Assembly (NCBI GenBank): GCA_025210735.1
Contig: JAOARD010000061.1
Coordinates: 62,001-126,000, forward strand
Length of the DNA stretch: 64,000 bases
Source of the DNA: Bacteroidales bacterium
GTDB taxonomy: Bacteria; Bacteroidota; Bacteroidia; Bacteroidales; UBA6680
Direction: 5' to 3'
A program made the position numbers and the translations under genes. Under the pieces are notes generated by a model that ran no database searches, had not been told where the DNA came from, and worked only from the letters and a program-made list of their open reading frames with translations. Below are positions 44,269 through 54,317 of this stretch, piece by piece. Numbering within the stretch: the stretch's first letter is position 1; every line of letters starts with the position of its first letter.

Positions 44269-45942
44269 ATGAGACGAATAAATTTGTTTGCCTGTGTTGT
44301 TATAGGTTCGCTTTTTGTGGCTTTTAGTTGCAAGAGTGGTGCAGATAGTGACTATAAGAATGCAGAGGCAACTATTACCTATCAGGATCATGAAAGGTAT
44401 ATTGCCGAGTTATCTGACGATAAGTATATGGGACGTAAGCCTTTTAGCGAAGGAGAGAAACTTACCGTTGATTATCTTGAGAAGGAGTTTAAACGCATTG
44501 GTTTGGAACCCGGTAATGGCGATAGTTATTTTCAGGATGTATCGCTTGTTGAGGTAACAGGTACTGTGTCTGATAAGATGCTTATAGAGACAGAGTCAGG
44601 TAATATAGAGCTTGATAAAGCAGAGGAGTTTACTGCATTCTCAAGACGTCTTAAAGGCGAATGTGGGGTAGAGAAGAGTGAGCTTATATTTGCCGGTTTT
44701 GGTGTAGTTGCACCGGAATATAACTGGAACGATTATGAGGGACTTGATGTAAAAGGCAAAACGGTTGTAGTTCTTGTAAACGATCCTGGTTACTATACTA
44801 AAAAAGAGGGATTTTTTAATGGTTCGGCAATGACATATTATGGTCGTTGGAAGTACAAATTAGAGGAGGCAGCAAGACAGGGTGCGGCTGGTTGTATTAT
44901 AATTCATAATACCGGAGCGGCAGGATATCCATGGGGCGTTGTACGTAATGGTATCTTTGTGCCTAAAATGTACTTGCAGAGCGAGGATAACTATATGGGA
45001 CGCTGTATGCTTGAGGGCTGGTGGACAGAGGATGCTGCTAACGAGGTTCTTGCAAAGATGGGTTATAACCTTCAGGAACTTATACAGAACAGTCTTAAGG
45101 ACGATTTTAAACCATTTGATCTTAAGGCAACAGTATCTGTAAGTATAAAGAACTCTGTAAAGTATAATACATCGCAGAATGTAATGGCTCTGTTGCCGGG
45201 AACCGATCTTAAGGATGAGTGTATAATTTATACAGCTCACTGGGATCATCTTGGTGTTGGACCAAAGGTTAATGGCGATAGTATTTACAACGGTGCTTCT
45301 GATAATGCTGCTGCTGTAGCTTGGCTTATGGAGATTGCTGAGGCATTTAAATCGCTTAAGGAGCCTGTACGCCGAAGTGTACTGTTTATCTCTGTAACAT
45401 CAGAAGAGGGCGGTCTTATGGGATCGGAGTACTATGCAACACATCCGGTATTCCCGATAGAGAAGACTGTAGCTGCATTTAATACAGACGTTATACTGTT
45501 CCTTGGAGAGTTTAACGATGTTACCGTAACAGGTTACGGACAGTCTGAACTTGACGACTGGTTGGCAGAATCTGCAAAAAGCCATGGACGTTATGTAATG
45601 CCGGATCAGGAACCGGAGAATGGTATGTACTACAGATCAGATCACTTTAGTTTTGCTAAGGTTGGTGTGCCTGCACTGTTTGCAAAGGGGTATAACGATG
45701 TAAAAGGTAAAACAAAGGAGTGGACAAAAGAGCAGATAGCAAAGTATTGGAAGAATACATATCATAAACCTGCTGATGAGTATGTTCCTGAGAGAGATAA
45801 TCTTTCTGGTATTGTACAGGATTCTAAACTTCTGTTTGATCTGGGTTACAGATTAGCACAATCAGATAAATTTCCGAAGTGGAAAAAGGGGTCGGAGTTT
45901 AAGCAGATTAGAGAGAAGCAGAAAGGGCATAAGCCTGAATAG
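44269..45942 (+). CDS. M28 family peptidase lipoprotein
   Basis: 557 residues. Lipobox VAFSC. A PA-domain insertion (about 130-270) precedes the catalytic part with YTAHWDHLG, GASDNAAAV, VTSEEGGLMGS, a metal-binding Asp in FNTDVIL, and a final His in NTYHKPADEY. All M28 metal ligands and the catalytic Glu are present. Likely an envelope aminopeptidase that supplies amino acids. It converges with the SpoIIE-type gene. Confidence 0.9.
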   Translation: MRRINLFACVVIGSLFVAFSCKSGADSDYKNAEATITYQDHERYIAELSDDKYMGRKPFSEGEKLTVDYLEKEFKRIGLEPGNGDSYFQDVSLVEVTGTVSDKMLIETESGNIELDKAEEFTAFSRRLKGECGVEKSELIFAGFGVVAPEYNWNDYEGLDVKGKTVVVLVNDPGYYTKKEGFFNGSAMTYYGRWKYKLEEAARQGAAGCIIIHNTGAAGYPWGVVRNGIFVPKMYLQSEDNYMGRCMLEGWWTEDAANEVLAKMGYNLQELIQNSLKDDFKPFDLKATVSVSIKNSVKYNTSQNVMALLPGTDLKDECIIYTAHWDHLGVGPKVNGDSIYNGASDNAAAVAWLMEIAEAFKSLKEPVRRSVLFISVTSEEGGLMGSEYYATHPVFPIEKTVAAFNTDVILFLGEFNDVTVTGYGQSELDDWLAESAKSHGRYVMPDQEPENGMYYRSDHFSFAKVGVPALFAKGYNDVKGKTKEWTKEQIAKYWKNTYHKPADEYVPERDNLSGIVQDSKLLFDLGYRLAQSDKFPKWKKGSEFKQIREKQKGHKPE

Positions 45943-45954
45943 TTATAAAAATGC

Positions 45955-45983
45955 TGTGGGGATATTAAAAACGTATCCCCACA
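45955..45983. terminator. Bidirectional terminator hairpin
   Basis: Stem TGTGGGGAT (45955-45963) and ATCCCCACA (45975-45983) with an A-rich loop, between convergent genes. It overlaps the last codons of the minus-strand gene. Confidence 0.6.
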
Positions 45984-48241
45984 ATTGTTATATCATCTAT
46001 CTGATCGTTAAAGCCTTTCCATTTGTCAAAGTCATTCAGTAAAATACTTCGTTGCTCTTTAAGTGAGTAGTTATTGTATTCCAGTAGTTTTCTTTTAAAG
46101 TTTATCAGTTTCAGTTTCTTATTTGCCGGACCACCAAACTGATCGTAGTATCCATCGGTTGCCATATAAAGTGTATCACCCGGGAATATCTGTATCTCAC
46201 GGTCTGTAAATATCTTGTTGTTGTCTGAGAACCCTATCGATCGTCGTACACCTTCAATCTGATATATATTGGTATCGCCTCTGTCGATATAAGATTCTGA
46301 CAGTTGTTCAAGAGCACTGTTCCTGCATATAAGTATAGAACTTTTTGCTCCGGAGAAGGTCAGTTCATTAGTCCCTTTATCAAATACACATAGTGCTATA
46401 TCCATTCCATCTCTGTCAATAGAGTGATCAGAGTATCTTAGTGTGCTCTTAAAATAGGTGTTTAATCTGCGTAACATATCTGCCGGCGAATCACTTTTTC
46501 GTTCCTTAAACACTTTGTTAAGCCCCTCAGTACCAATAATACTCATAAATGCACCCGGTATTCCATGTCCGGTACAATCTGCAAGGCTAAAATATACTTT
46601 ATTATCTTTTTCTGCTATCCAGTAAAAATCGCCACTTATTATTGTTTTAGGCATGAATATCAGGAAATTATTATTAAAACATCGTTCAAATTCAGAGAAT
46701 GGAGCGGTTAATGCCTGTTGAATTTTTTTTGCATATTTTAACGACGATTTTGTTATCTCTTTCTCCTCCTGAAGTACAATGTTTCTTATATTGAGTTCCT
46801 CTTTCTGTCTCATAATAAGGTTACTGTTCTCTTTAAATTGTCTCTGAGCTCTTTTACGCGATCTGATAAAGAATATAAGTAGCGTTGATAGTATTAGCAC
46901 AAACAGAGCAGATAATATTATTACAGCATTTTTGTACGTACTAAGACTTATAAGCATCTCTTGCTCATCGTTAAGTTTTTTTGATAATAACGTGTTCTGT
47001 TTTTGGTACAGCTCCGATGCAATTACCATATTATAGTTAAGCTGAAAGAAAACCCTGCTGTTACTTGTTGTAATCTCTCGTTTATAGTGTTCGGCAAAAC
47101 ATTCGTTAGCCTCTTTATATTTACCAAGTGCAGTATATGATACCGATAAATCTTTGTATATACTCTTAAGATACATCTTAACACCAGAGTTAAGGCTTAA
47201 GTCAAGAGCCTCTCTCAGATATCTTAGTGCCATCTCGTGATTATCTAATCTCTGATATAGCCTTCCGTAAGTATCTGCACTTGTAATTTTAACATAAATG
47301 CTATTGTTTCTGTTTGCAATATCAATTGAGTTCTCAATAAAGAGTCGCGCTTTGTCAAGCTCACCCATTCTCATAAGAATCTCTCCTTTTGATAGTAACG
47401 ATAGTGCCAGGAATTCTTTATTATGTTTGTCTTTTCGTGTCCTTTCAAGAGCAAGATCTATATATATAAGTGCGCTATCCAATTTCCCTTCAACAAGATA
47501 TAACTCACTAATATTATTTTCAACAACTGGCAGATTTGTATCTGTGGGCAGACTATTAAACATCTCAAGTGCAATAAGCAGATTTTTACGTGCATAAGGA
47601 TAGTTACCAATATGAGAATTTATAAGTCCCAACGCATTATACATTCTGGCTGTTTGGTACGGAGCAAGAGTGTTGTTTGGGTTAGATAGTACATTATTTA
47701 TATGTTTAAATGCACTAACAAAATTACCACCTCTGTAGTAAACTCTTGCTGCTAACGATTGACTTTTGAAGTAGTATATTGGATTGTCAAAGCTATCATA
47801 ATCAAATGCACCAATCTTCTCAATATGTCTGAATATTAATGAGTCTGTACTTGTTTTTCTCAGATTTTCTATAATATTCTTATATATTACATATCGCTGA
47901 TCGTTGTTTTTTTGATCTTTTATGTTGTCAAGCGATTTTAACAGATGGCTATAACATATTGATGGTTCAAGTTTCTTGTAACATATTTTGTACTTCAAGA
48001 AATTGATATTTGCCTCAGAGAATCTGTTCTTTATTATAGCATCAGCTACAATTTTATCAATATCATATGTACTGTATAACCTGTCAAAGGCTGTATCAAT
48101 TTTCAGTATAAATGACTTTGCATGTATGTTCGGGAAGTCTTTATCCTGTCCGTATATATTTAACGGAAGAGATAAGAGTAAAATAATCAGATTAAAATAT
48201 AATACTTTGTACTGTATAGTGTGGTATCTATTCTCAGGCAT
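45965..48241 (-). CDS. TPR-sensor SpoIIE/PP2C-type serine phosphatase
   Basis: 758 residues. It has an N-terminal signal/anchor, TPR-like repeats across about 130-410 (for example NALGLINSHIGNYPYARKNL), one membrane helix (about 437-456), a coiled coil (470-500) and a PP2C/SpoIIE domain with SGDFYWIAE, LADCTGHGIPGAFMSIIG and a D-D-I-T end motif. This layout is common in Bacteroidota: a periplasmic TPR sensor drives a cytoplasmic phosphatase, usually acting on anti-sigma-factor antagonists. No partner gene is adjacent. Confidence 0.88.
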   Translation of the reverse strand: MPENRYHTIQYKVLYFNLIILLLSLPLNIYGQDKDFPNIHAKSFILKIDTAFDRLYSTYDIDKIVADAIIKNRFSEANINFLKYKICYKKLEPSICYSHLLKSLDNIKDQKNNDQRYVIYKNIIENLRKTSTDSLIFRHIEKIGAFDYDSFDNPIYYFKSQSLAARVYYRGGNFVSAFKHINNVLSNPNNTLAPYQTARMYNALGLINSHIGNYPYARKNLLIALEMFNSLPTDTNLPVVENNISELYLVEGKLDSALIYIDLALERTRKDKHNKEFLALSLLSKGEILMRMGELDKARLFIENSIDIANRNNSIYVKITSADTYGRLYQRLDNHEMALRYLREALDLSLNSGVKMYLKSIYKDLSVSYTALGKYKEANECFAEHYKREITTSNSRVFFQLNYNMVIASELYQKQNTLLSKKLNDEQEMLISLSTYKNAVIILSALFVLILSTLLIFFIRSRKRAQRQFKENSNLIMRQKEELNIRNIVLQEEKEITKSSLKYAKKIQQALTAPFSEFERCFNNNFLIFMPKTIISGDFYWIAEKDNKVYFSLADCTGHGIPGAFMSIIGTEGLNKVFKERKSDSPADMLRRLNTYFKSTLRYSDHSIDRDGMDIALCVFDKGTNELTFSGAKSSILICRNSALEQLSESYIDRGDTNIYQIEGVRRSIGFSDNNKIFTDREIQIFPGDTLYMATDGYYDQFGGPANKKLKLINFKRKLLEYNNYSLKEQRSILLNDFDKWKGFNDQIDDITIVGIRF

Positions 48242-48440
48242 ACTTCTAAAATTATAATTTTAAGCTAAAATAAGCGGTATAATTTTTACCTTTGACAACG
48301 CTGTTTTAAGCGTGTTTATTACATCCTTTTTAGCTTTATTAGCTTATTATTAAAAACCTTTATTCAAATATAGTTAATAATAATCTAAGGTATATTGAAT
48401 TGGATGTGTTAATTTAAGAATATTAAATATTGGATATATA

Positions 48441-49601
48441 ATGAAGTTGATAAAGACTGATTGTCTGTTTGTTATGATTGCTTTTTCGATTCTTGCTCTA
48501 GCATCGTGTAGTAGTAACGATGTTGGGAATAAGAGAATAAAATCGGGCGATAAACTGGAGTTGTCATATGCAAAGGGTTTTGATATAAGATTGTTTGATA
48601 ATTATAAAATTATTGATGTGTTTAATCCTTGGAACGGGGCACAGGACGTTGTTTATAGTTATATTTTGTCTGATAGTAAGGATATGGTTCCTGATAGTGT
48701 ATTAAGTGTTGGCGATTTTATTCAAACACCTGTAAAAAGAGTTGTATGTATGGCAACCACACAGATTGGTTTTTTAAGTGTTGTAAGTGAGGAGCCAAGT
48801 GTTGTTGGGCTATCAGGTGGACAGTATGTTTACTCTGATCTTCTTGGTAAGAAGTTCCGTTCTGGTAAAATTGTGGATGTTGGTTATGAGAGCGAACTTA
48901 ATTATGAAACTCATATGCAGTTGAATGCTGATTTAACTTTTATGTATGGTGTTGATGCAAGAGTTACATCTACAATTGATAAGTTTAAACGTTTGAAGCA
49001 GAAAGTTGTAATATCAGGTGAATATCTTGAAGAGACACCGTTGGCAAAGGCTGAGTGGTTACTGTTTTTTGCATCGTTCTATAATAAAGAGGAGCAGGCA
49101 AAACAGTATGTAGACTCTATTGCAGATATATATAACGATATAAAGAGAAGAGCTGCAAAAACAGACAATAAACCAAATATTATGGTTGGCATTCCGTGGA
49201 AGGGAATATGGTATCAGCCGGGTGGTAGATCATTAACATCAAAATATATAGCAGATGCAGGAGCTAACTATGTGTGGAGCGATAACGACAGAGTAGAGAG
49301 TTTTGCTGTATCAATAGAGGATGCAATTTTAAAGGCAAAAGATGCTGATTACTGGATAAACACCAGTTCTGCAACAACACTGAACAATATTGTTGAAACA
49401 GATAAAAGATTGTCTGACGTTGGTCTGTTTAAACAAGGAAACATATTTAACAACTGTAACAGGTTAAACAGCACAGGAGGAAACGACTATTTTGAGAGTG
49501 GTGTGATATCACCTCATCTTATACTGAGAGATTTGGTTAATATTTTTCATCCTGAGTTATTAAACGATACAACTTTAGTCTATTATAAAGAGTTAAAATA
49601 G
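48441..49601 (+). CDS. ABC transporter substrate-binding lipoprotein (siderophore/cobalamin type)
   Basis: 386 residues, lipobox LASC. A type III periplasmic-binding fold is indicated by PVKRVVCMATTQIGFLSVV, VVGLSGGQ, VDVGYESELNYE, LNADLTFMYG and the late ADYWINTSS. The family binds ferric siderophores, haem or cobalamin. The stop codon directly abuts the permease ATG, so both belong to one transcript. Confidence 0.85.
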   Translation: MKLIKTDCLFVMIAFSILALASCSSNDVGNKRIKSGDKLELSYAKGFDIRLFDNYKIIDVFNPWNGAQDVVYSYILSDSKDMVPDSVLSVGDFIQTPVKRVVCMATTQIGFLSVVSEEPSVVGLSGGQYVYSDLLGKKFRSGKIVDVGYESELNYETHMQLNADLTFMYGVDARVTSTIDKFKRLKQKVVISGEYLEETPLAKAEWLLFFASFYNKEEQAKQYVDSIADIYNDIKRRAAKTDNKPNIMVGIPWKGIWYQPGGRSLTSKYIADAGANYVWSDNDRVESFAVSIEDAILKAKDADYWINTSSATTLNNIVETDKRLSDVGLFKQGNIFNNCNRLNSTGGNDYFESGVISPHLILRDLVNIFHPELLNDTTLVYYKELK

Positions 49602-50630
49602 ATGAATCTAAGATATTTATATGTTATACCGGGTTTGCTTCTTATTACTGTAGTACTCTTTTTGGTAGATTTATATATTGGTAGTGCAGACATACCTTTT
49701 TTTAAGGCTGTGTTTTCAATATTTTCATCGGGTGATAATCAGGAGCCCTATGTATATATAATGAAAGAGATTCGCTTTCCGAGAGTTGTAACAGCTCTGT
49801 TTGCAGGTATGGCGCTTGCTGTTGCCGGATTGCAGATGCAGACAATATTCCGTAACCCGCTTGCCGGACCTTTTGTACTGGGTATAAGTTCAGGATCAAG
49901 TCTTGGTGTGGCACTTGTAATACTTGGTGCATCGGTATTCGGATATACATTTACCGGATTTCTGGCTAATGCAGGGGTTGTTATTGCAGCACTTACAGGA
50001 GCCGGATTTATATTGTTGCTAATTCTGTCGGTATCAGTAAGGGTTAAGGATGTAATGACAATTCTTATACTCGGAATATTGTTTGGAGGAGCAACATCGG
50101 CTATAGTTAGTGTTTTACAGTTTTTTAGTAGTGAGTATGCACTTAAATCGTATGTTGTATGGACACTTGGTAGTTTATCTGGTGTAACCTCTGATCAGTT
50201 ATATGTTATTGTTCCGCTTGTTGTTACCGGACTTCTGATTGCATTCATATTGTCTAAAAAACTTGATACATATCTGTTAGGAGAGTACTATGCAAAGAGT
50301 TTGGGAAGTAATGTGTTTCTGTTAAGGTTATTATCGTTTGTTAGTACATGTCTGCTTGCCGGAACAGTTACAGCTTTCTGTGGGCCACTTGGTTTTATTG
50401 GTATTGCAGCACCTCATATATCGCGTATGTTATTAAAATCATCAAAACATATTACACTTATAATATCATCAATATTTACCGGAGCTGTAATGATGCTTAC
50501 AGCCGATATACTATCGCAATTACCAGGATCAGATAAGGTGTTGCCAATAAACTCAGTTACAGCATTGTTAGGTATTCCGGTGGTAATATGGATTATTGCA
50601 CGTAATTATAGATATTCTAAAATGATGTAA
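49602..50630 (+). CDS. FecCD/BtuC-family ABC transporter permease
   Basis: 342 residues with about ten membrane helices. Typical FecCD motifs: E-I-R-F-P-R-V-V-T-A, the GMALAVAGLQMQTIFRNPLAGP block, GISSGSSLG, and FCGPLGFIGIAAPHISRM (the loop that couples to the ATPase). It pairs with the upstream binding protein. No ATP-binding subunit follows; instead a leader repeat and a small protein gene lie downstream. Confidence 0.92.
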   Translation: MNLRYLYVIPGLLLITVVLFLVDLYIGSADIPFFKAVFSIFSSGDNQEPYVYIMKEIRFPRVVTALFAGMALAVAGLQMQTIFRNPLAGPFVLGISSGSSLGVALVILGASVFGYTFTGFLANAGVVIAALTGAGFILLLILSVSVRVKDVMTILILGILFGGATSAIVSVLQFFSSEYALKSYVVWTLGSLSGVTSDQLYVIVPLVVTGLLIAFILSKKLDTYLLGEYYAKSLGSNVFLLRLLSFVSTCLLAGTVTAFCGPLGFIGIAAPHISRMLLKSSKHITLIISSIFTGAVMMLTADILSQLPGSDKVLPINSVTALLGIPVVIWIIARNYRYSKMM

Positions 50631-50736
50631 TATGACATCTTAATATGAAGGTAATTTTAACAAGTTTCAGATAAACAACATTTGATTAACGTTGTTAACG
50701 TATTTATGATTTTGTGTAATCTGCAAAAATAGACTG

Positions 50737-50828
50737 ATGAAACGAAGCATGAGAATAGTTATTCACACACACGGAAATGATTATAAATGCGAGTTCCATC
50801 TGACAAATAAGAAAACAATTATAAACAG
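50737..50828 (+). repeat. Leader repeat, copy E (best-preserved ORF)
   Basis: The unit from ATG 50737 to just before ATG 50829, the only plus-strand copy. Its 31-residue ORF (50737-50832) begins MKRSMRIVIHTHGNDYK, contains CEFHLTNKK and ends INR-TGA, the TGA overlapping the next ATG as ATGA. This is the clearest instance of the family. Confidence 0.82.
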
Positions 50829-51014
50829 ATGAAATACTATAAAGAGATAATATCGGCGGCATTAATATTTTTTGGTTTTGGCTTTATTATGGGAGGTGGA
50901 AGCAGTGGTAATCAGGTTATGGAGTATTCGGGAGCCGCAATGCTTACCCTCGGAAGCATCTATCTTATTATAAAGATATTCAGAACAGGAGTTACAAAAA
51001 AGACAGACCAGTAG
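50829..51014 (+). CDS. Small membrane protein, translationally coupled to leader repeat E
   Basis: 61 residues with two short membrane helices (about 8-26 and 33-52) and a glycine-rich turn (GGGSSGNQ). No family recognised. Its ATG overlaps the stop codon of the leader ORF, and a terminator overlaps its 3' end, so leader plus gene form a compact unit of about 300 bp. Confidence 0.6.
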   Translation: MKYYKEIISAALIFFGFGFIMGGGSSGNQVMEYSGAAMLTLGSIYLIIKIFRTGVTKKTDQ

Positions 51015-51043
51015 GAGCTGATCTGTCTGAGAGTTGTTTTTTT
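51001..51043 (+). terminator. Terminator of the small membrane protein gene
   Basis: Stem AGACAGACCAG (51001-51011) and CTGATCTGTCT (51018-51028), with one mismatch, followed by GAGAGTTG and a T-rich tract to 51043. The left arm overlaps the last codons of the gene. Confidence 0.75.
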
Positions 51044-51074
51044 ATGATTTTATCTACTCTGATGATATTATCTG

Positions 51075-51200
51075 CTATTTAAACAGCTTTCTGCGTTTGT
51101 GCATATCATCAAGTCTCTTTTTATTAGCCTTACGTGTATATATTGTTGCGGCTACGGCAACAATCAAAAGAATAGCAACAACTATAAAGTATTTTTCCAT
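51075..51200 (-). CDS. Small single-pass membrane protein (41 residues)
   Basis: ATG at 51200 to TAG at 51077-51075. It encodes one N-terminal helix (YFIVVAILLIVAVAATIY) followed by a strongly basic tail (TRKANKKRLDDMHKRRKLF). The helix-plus-basic-tail composition is typical of real small membrane proteins. It lies opposite the ornithine aminotransferase gene. Confidence 0.6.
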   Translation of the reverse strand: MEKYFIVVAILLIVAVAATIYTRKANKKRLDDMHKRRKLFK

Positions 51201-51527
51201 TTTTCACAGTTTTTGTTTTTTCAAAAGTATAAAAAATAATTGTTGAAACTCCGGTTTATGCAAAATATGCAGGGTTTAATGCATAATTATACATTCATAA
51301 ATCAAGGTTATTGCGGTTTTAACACAAATATGCATTTAAAACATCAAATTATTTTTATGCTTAATAAAAAGGAAGTTGCGCGGGTTTGATAAAGATTTAA
51401 CGAAACTCTTTTTTAAAAAAACAAATATTTTTTTTGAAAAATGTAAAACCTTTGCTATGATTGTGCAGCTGATGAATAAAGCTACAAAATACAATTAATA
51501 AATAACCACTTTTTATACACTATTGAT
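51201..51527. promoter_or_regulatory. Divergent AT-rich control region
   Basis: 327 bp between the 41-residue protein gene and the aminotransferase gene. It includes a long poly-T/A stretch (51410-51440). A degenerate -7-like CCTTTG near 51450 could serve the aminotransferase. No ORF is visible. Confidence 0.35.
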
Positions 51528-52748
51528 ATGGAAAAGATGACACAGCAAGAGTACATAGCTCGCGAAGACAAGTTTGGTGCACATAACTATCATCCACTTC
51601 CTGTTGTTTTAGAACGCGGAGAAGGAGTTTTTGTTTGGGATACAGATGGGAACAAGTACTATGACTTCTTATCGGCATATTCTGCAGTAAATCAAGGTCA
51701 TTGTCACCCTAAAATTGTTGATGCAATGGTTGAGCAGGCTAAAAAGCTTACGCTTACATCCAGAGCATTCTATAATAACGTACTTGGAGAGTATGAGGAG
51801 TATGTAACTAAGTATTTCGGATATGATAAGGTTCTTCCTATGAACACAGGTGCTGAGGCAGATGAAACTGCTCTTAAGCTTTGCCGCAGATGGGGATATG
51901 CTAAAAAAGGTATTCCTGCAGATCAGGCTAAGATTATCTGTTGTGAGGAGAACTTCCACGGACGTACTATCTCAATAGTATCTATGTCAACTGATCCTGA
52001 TTCATACGCTGGATTTGGTCCTTTTACTCCTGGATTTGTTAAGATTCCTTATAATAATCTTGAGGCGTTAGAGAGAGAACTACAGGATCCTAATGTTGCA
52101 GGATTTATTGTTGAGCCTATTCAGGGCGAGGCAGGTGTATTTGTACCGGATGCTGGTTACCTTAAGAAAGCACATGAGCTTTGTAAGAAGCACAATGTTC
52201 TGTTTATTGCAGATGAGGTACAAACAGGTATTGCACGTACAGGTAAACTTCTTGCAGTTGATCACGAAGAGGTTCGTCCTGATGTACTTATCTTAGGTAA
52301 AGCAATCTCTGGTGGAGTATTCCCTGTATCAGCAGTATTGGCAGATGATGATATAATGCTTGTAATTAAGCCGGGTGAGCACGGTTCTACATTTGGTGGT
52401 AACCCAATTGCTTGTAAGGTTGCTATTGCAGCTCTTGAGGTTGTAAAAGAGGAGAAACTTGCAGAGAAAGCTGAGAAGTTAGGACAGATTTTCCGCGATG
52501 AGTTCAGTTCAATTGACTCTGATATGATCTCTCTTGTAAGAGGAAAAGGTCTGCTTAACGCAGTTGTTATTAAGCCTAAGAATGGTAAAGAGGCTTGGGA
52601 TGTTTGTGTTGCAATGAAAGAGGCAGGTGTTCTTGCTAAGCCAACACACGGTGATATTATCCGTTTTGCTCCTCCGTTAACAATTACAGAAGAGGAACTT
52701 CGTGAGGCAATTGCTAAAATTAAAGAGGTATTCAAAAGTTTTGAATAA
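51528..52748 (+). CDS. rocD: Ornithine--oxo-acid aminotransferase
   Basis: 406 residues, full length for class III aminotransferases of the ornithine aminotransferase type. Motifs: [23 protein letters not shown], the [15 protein letters not shown] block and the PLP-lysine region [10 protein letters not shown], then [11 protein letters not shown]. It converts ornithine and 2-oxoglutarate to glutamate semialdehyde and glutamate in the cytosol. A terminator follows closely. Confidence 0.93.
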   Translation: MEKMTQQEYIAREDKFGAHNYHPLPVVLERGEGVFVWDTDGNKYYDFLSAYSAVNQGHCHPKIVDAMVEQAKKLTLTSRAFYNNVLGEYEEYVTKYFGYDKVLPMNTGAEADETALKLCRRWGYAKKGIPADQAKIICCEENFHGRTISIVSMSTDPDSYAGFGPFTPGFVKIPYNNLEALERELQDPNVAGFIVEPIQGEAGVFVPDAGYLKKAHELCKKHNVLFIADEVQTGIARTGKLLAVDHEEVRPDVLILGKAISGGVFPVSAVLADDDIMLVIKPGEHGSTFGGNPIACKVAIAALEVVKEEKLAEKAEKLGQIFRDEFSSIDSDMISLVRGKGLLNAVVIKPKNGKEAWDVCVAMKEAGVLAKPTHGDIIRFAPPLTITEEELREAIAKIKEVFKSFE

Positions 52749-52773
52749 ACTTTAGTCTTTAACGATATTTAAC

Positions 52774-52806
52774 AAAGGGGTGCTATTTTAATAGCGTCCC
52801 TTTTTG
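52774..52806 (+). terminator. Terminator of the aminotransferase gene
   Basis: A stem formed by AAAGGG and GCTATT pairing with AATAGC and TCCCTTT, with short bulges, and a T-rich run from 52801. Confidence 0.8.
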
Positions 52807-52901
52807 TTTTGTAATGCTTTCTTTTCTTATATTTGGTTATAATCTCTGACTATTTTAATGTAAAAGGTCGGGTTTTTAATTTAAACTTAATAGTTAATCA
52901 A

Positions 52902-54314
52902 ATGATAAGAAAAGGGTTAGTTGTATTTGCACTATCTTTAATTGCACTATTTGCATCAGCACAAGGAGTAGATATCTCCTTGAAAATAAAAGGCCTTAAG
53001 GACACCTCAGTGATATTGGGTTACCATTACGGGAGCCAGAAATATGTTACAGATACCATTGCAATAAATGGAGCAGGAGAGGGGTTTGTTAAGGCAGATA
53101 CTTTGTTACCAGGAGGTATATATCTGGTAATAGTTCCGGGAAATACATATTTTGAGATGCTGATTTCAAGTGATCAGAAATTCTCTGTTACTACAGATAA
53201 GAGTAATCTGTCAGAAAACCTTGTGTTTAAGGGCTCTGAAGAGAATAGTAAGTTTATAGAATATCAGAAGTATATGGTATCTAAACAGACAGAATCTAAA
53301 AAATACAGAGAAAGATTAAATGCATTAAAGGTGAGAGGGATAAAAGACTCTGTAGACTATTTTCTGAAGAAACTTGATGAGCTTGACACTGATATATCTC
53401 AGTATTGGGATAAACTCATTAAAGAAAATAAAGGAACATTTTTTGCCAACATAATTAAGGCAATGAAATTTCCTACAATACCAGAATTTGTTATACCAAA
53501 CCATATTGTAAATAAAGACTCTATGCGTTGGGTAATGGGTTATAACTATAATAAGAACCACTATCTTGACGGTCTTGATTTTACTGATGAACGATTGTTA
53601 CGTACACCAGTATTTCAGGGTAAAGTAGAGCACTACTTCTCTAGGCTGTTACTTCAGATACCAGATTCGCTTAAGAAAGAGGTAGATCATATTGTGGAGT
53701 TATCAGAAACAAACAGAAAGGTACAGCAATATGTGCTTGTGTTCCTGCTTGATTATTACAATAAAACTGAGCTTATGGGGCTTGATGAAATGTTTGTATA
53801 CGTGGCAGAGAAATACTATTTGAGTGGAAAAGCATGGTGGATAACAGATGACTTTAAAAAGAAGCTTGATGAGCGTGTTATGAAGATTAAGCCTACACTT
53901 CTTGGACGGAAAGCTCCTGAAATTGAAGCCCCTATGGTGTCTGGTGAACCAACAAGTTTGTGGCATACCGATGCAAAATTCACTATTCTTACATTCTATG
54001 ATCCTGATTGCGGACACTGTAAAACCGCAATACCGGCACTTGGTAAGGTATATCAGGAGAAGTATGCCGATAAAGATATTGCTGTATTTGCTATGAATAC
54101 TCAGGTTGAGTTTGAGAAATGGAAAACATTTATAGATAAAAACAACCTTAACTGGATAAATGTATGGGATCCGCACAGACATAGTCATTTTCAAATAAAC
54201 TACGATGTATCTTATACACCAATAATGTTCTTACTTGACAGAGATAAAAAGATTATTGCAAAGAAGATATCACTTGAGGATCTGGAGAAGATATTAGACA
54301 ATGAATTAAAGTAA
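52902..54314 (+). CDS. TlpA-like thioredoxin-fold protein with N-terminal DUF4369-like domain
   Basis: The ATG at 52902 gives a signal peptide ending ASAQ; the upstream ORF extension is not needed. The mature N-terminus (about 25-115) is a DUF4369-like beta domain (GVDISLKIKGLKDTSVILGY). A helical middle (130-330) resembles DUF5106. The C-terminal thioredoxin fold (about 350-470) has the redox motif CGHC in DPDCGHCKTAIP. The family carries out thiol-disulfide exchange in the periplasm. It is 3 nt from the YjbQ gene. Confidence 0.85.
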   Translation: MIRKGLVVFALSLIALFASAQGVDISLKIKGLKDTSVILGYHYGSQKYVTDTIAINGAGEGFVKADTLLPGGIYLVIVPGNTYFEMLISSDQKFSVTTDKSNLSENLVFKGSEENSKFIEYQKYMVSKQTESKKYRERLNALKVRGIKDSVDYFLKKLDELDTDISQYWDKLIKENKGTFFANIIKAMKFPTIPEFVIPNHIVNKDSMRWVMGYNYNKNHYLDGLDFTDERLLRTPVFQGKVEHYFSRLLLQIPDSLKKEVDHIVELSETNRKVQQYVLVFLLDYYNKTELMGLDEMFVYVAEKYYLSGKAWWITDDFKKKLDERVMKIKPTLLGRKAPEIEAPMVSGEPTSLWHTDAKFTILTFYDPDCGHCKTAIPALGKVYQEKYADKDIAVFAMNTQVEFEKWKTFIDKNNLNWINVWDPHRHSHFQINYDVSYTPIMFLLDRDKKIIAKKISLEDLEKILDNELK

Positions 54315-54317
54315 AAT

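Noticed and set aside
51034-51246. 70-codon plus-strand ORF after the small membrane protein
   Set aside because: It begins in the terminator of the upstream gene and is antisense to the better-supported 41-residue membrane protein at 51075-51200.
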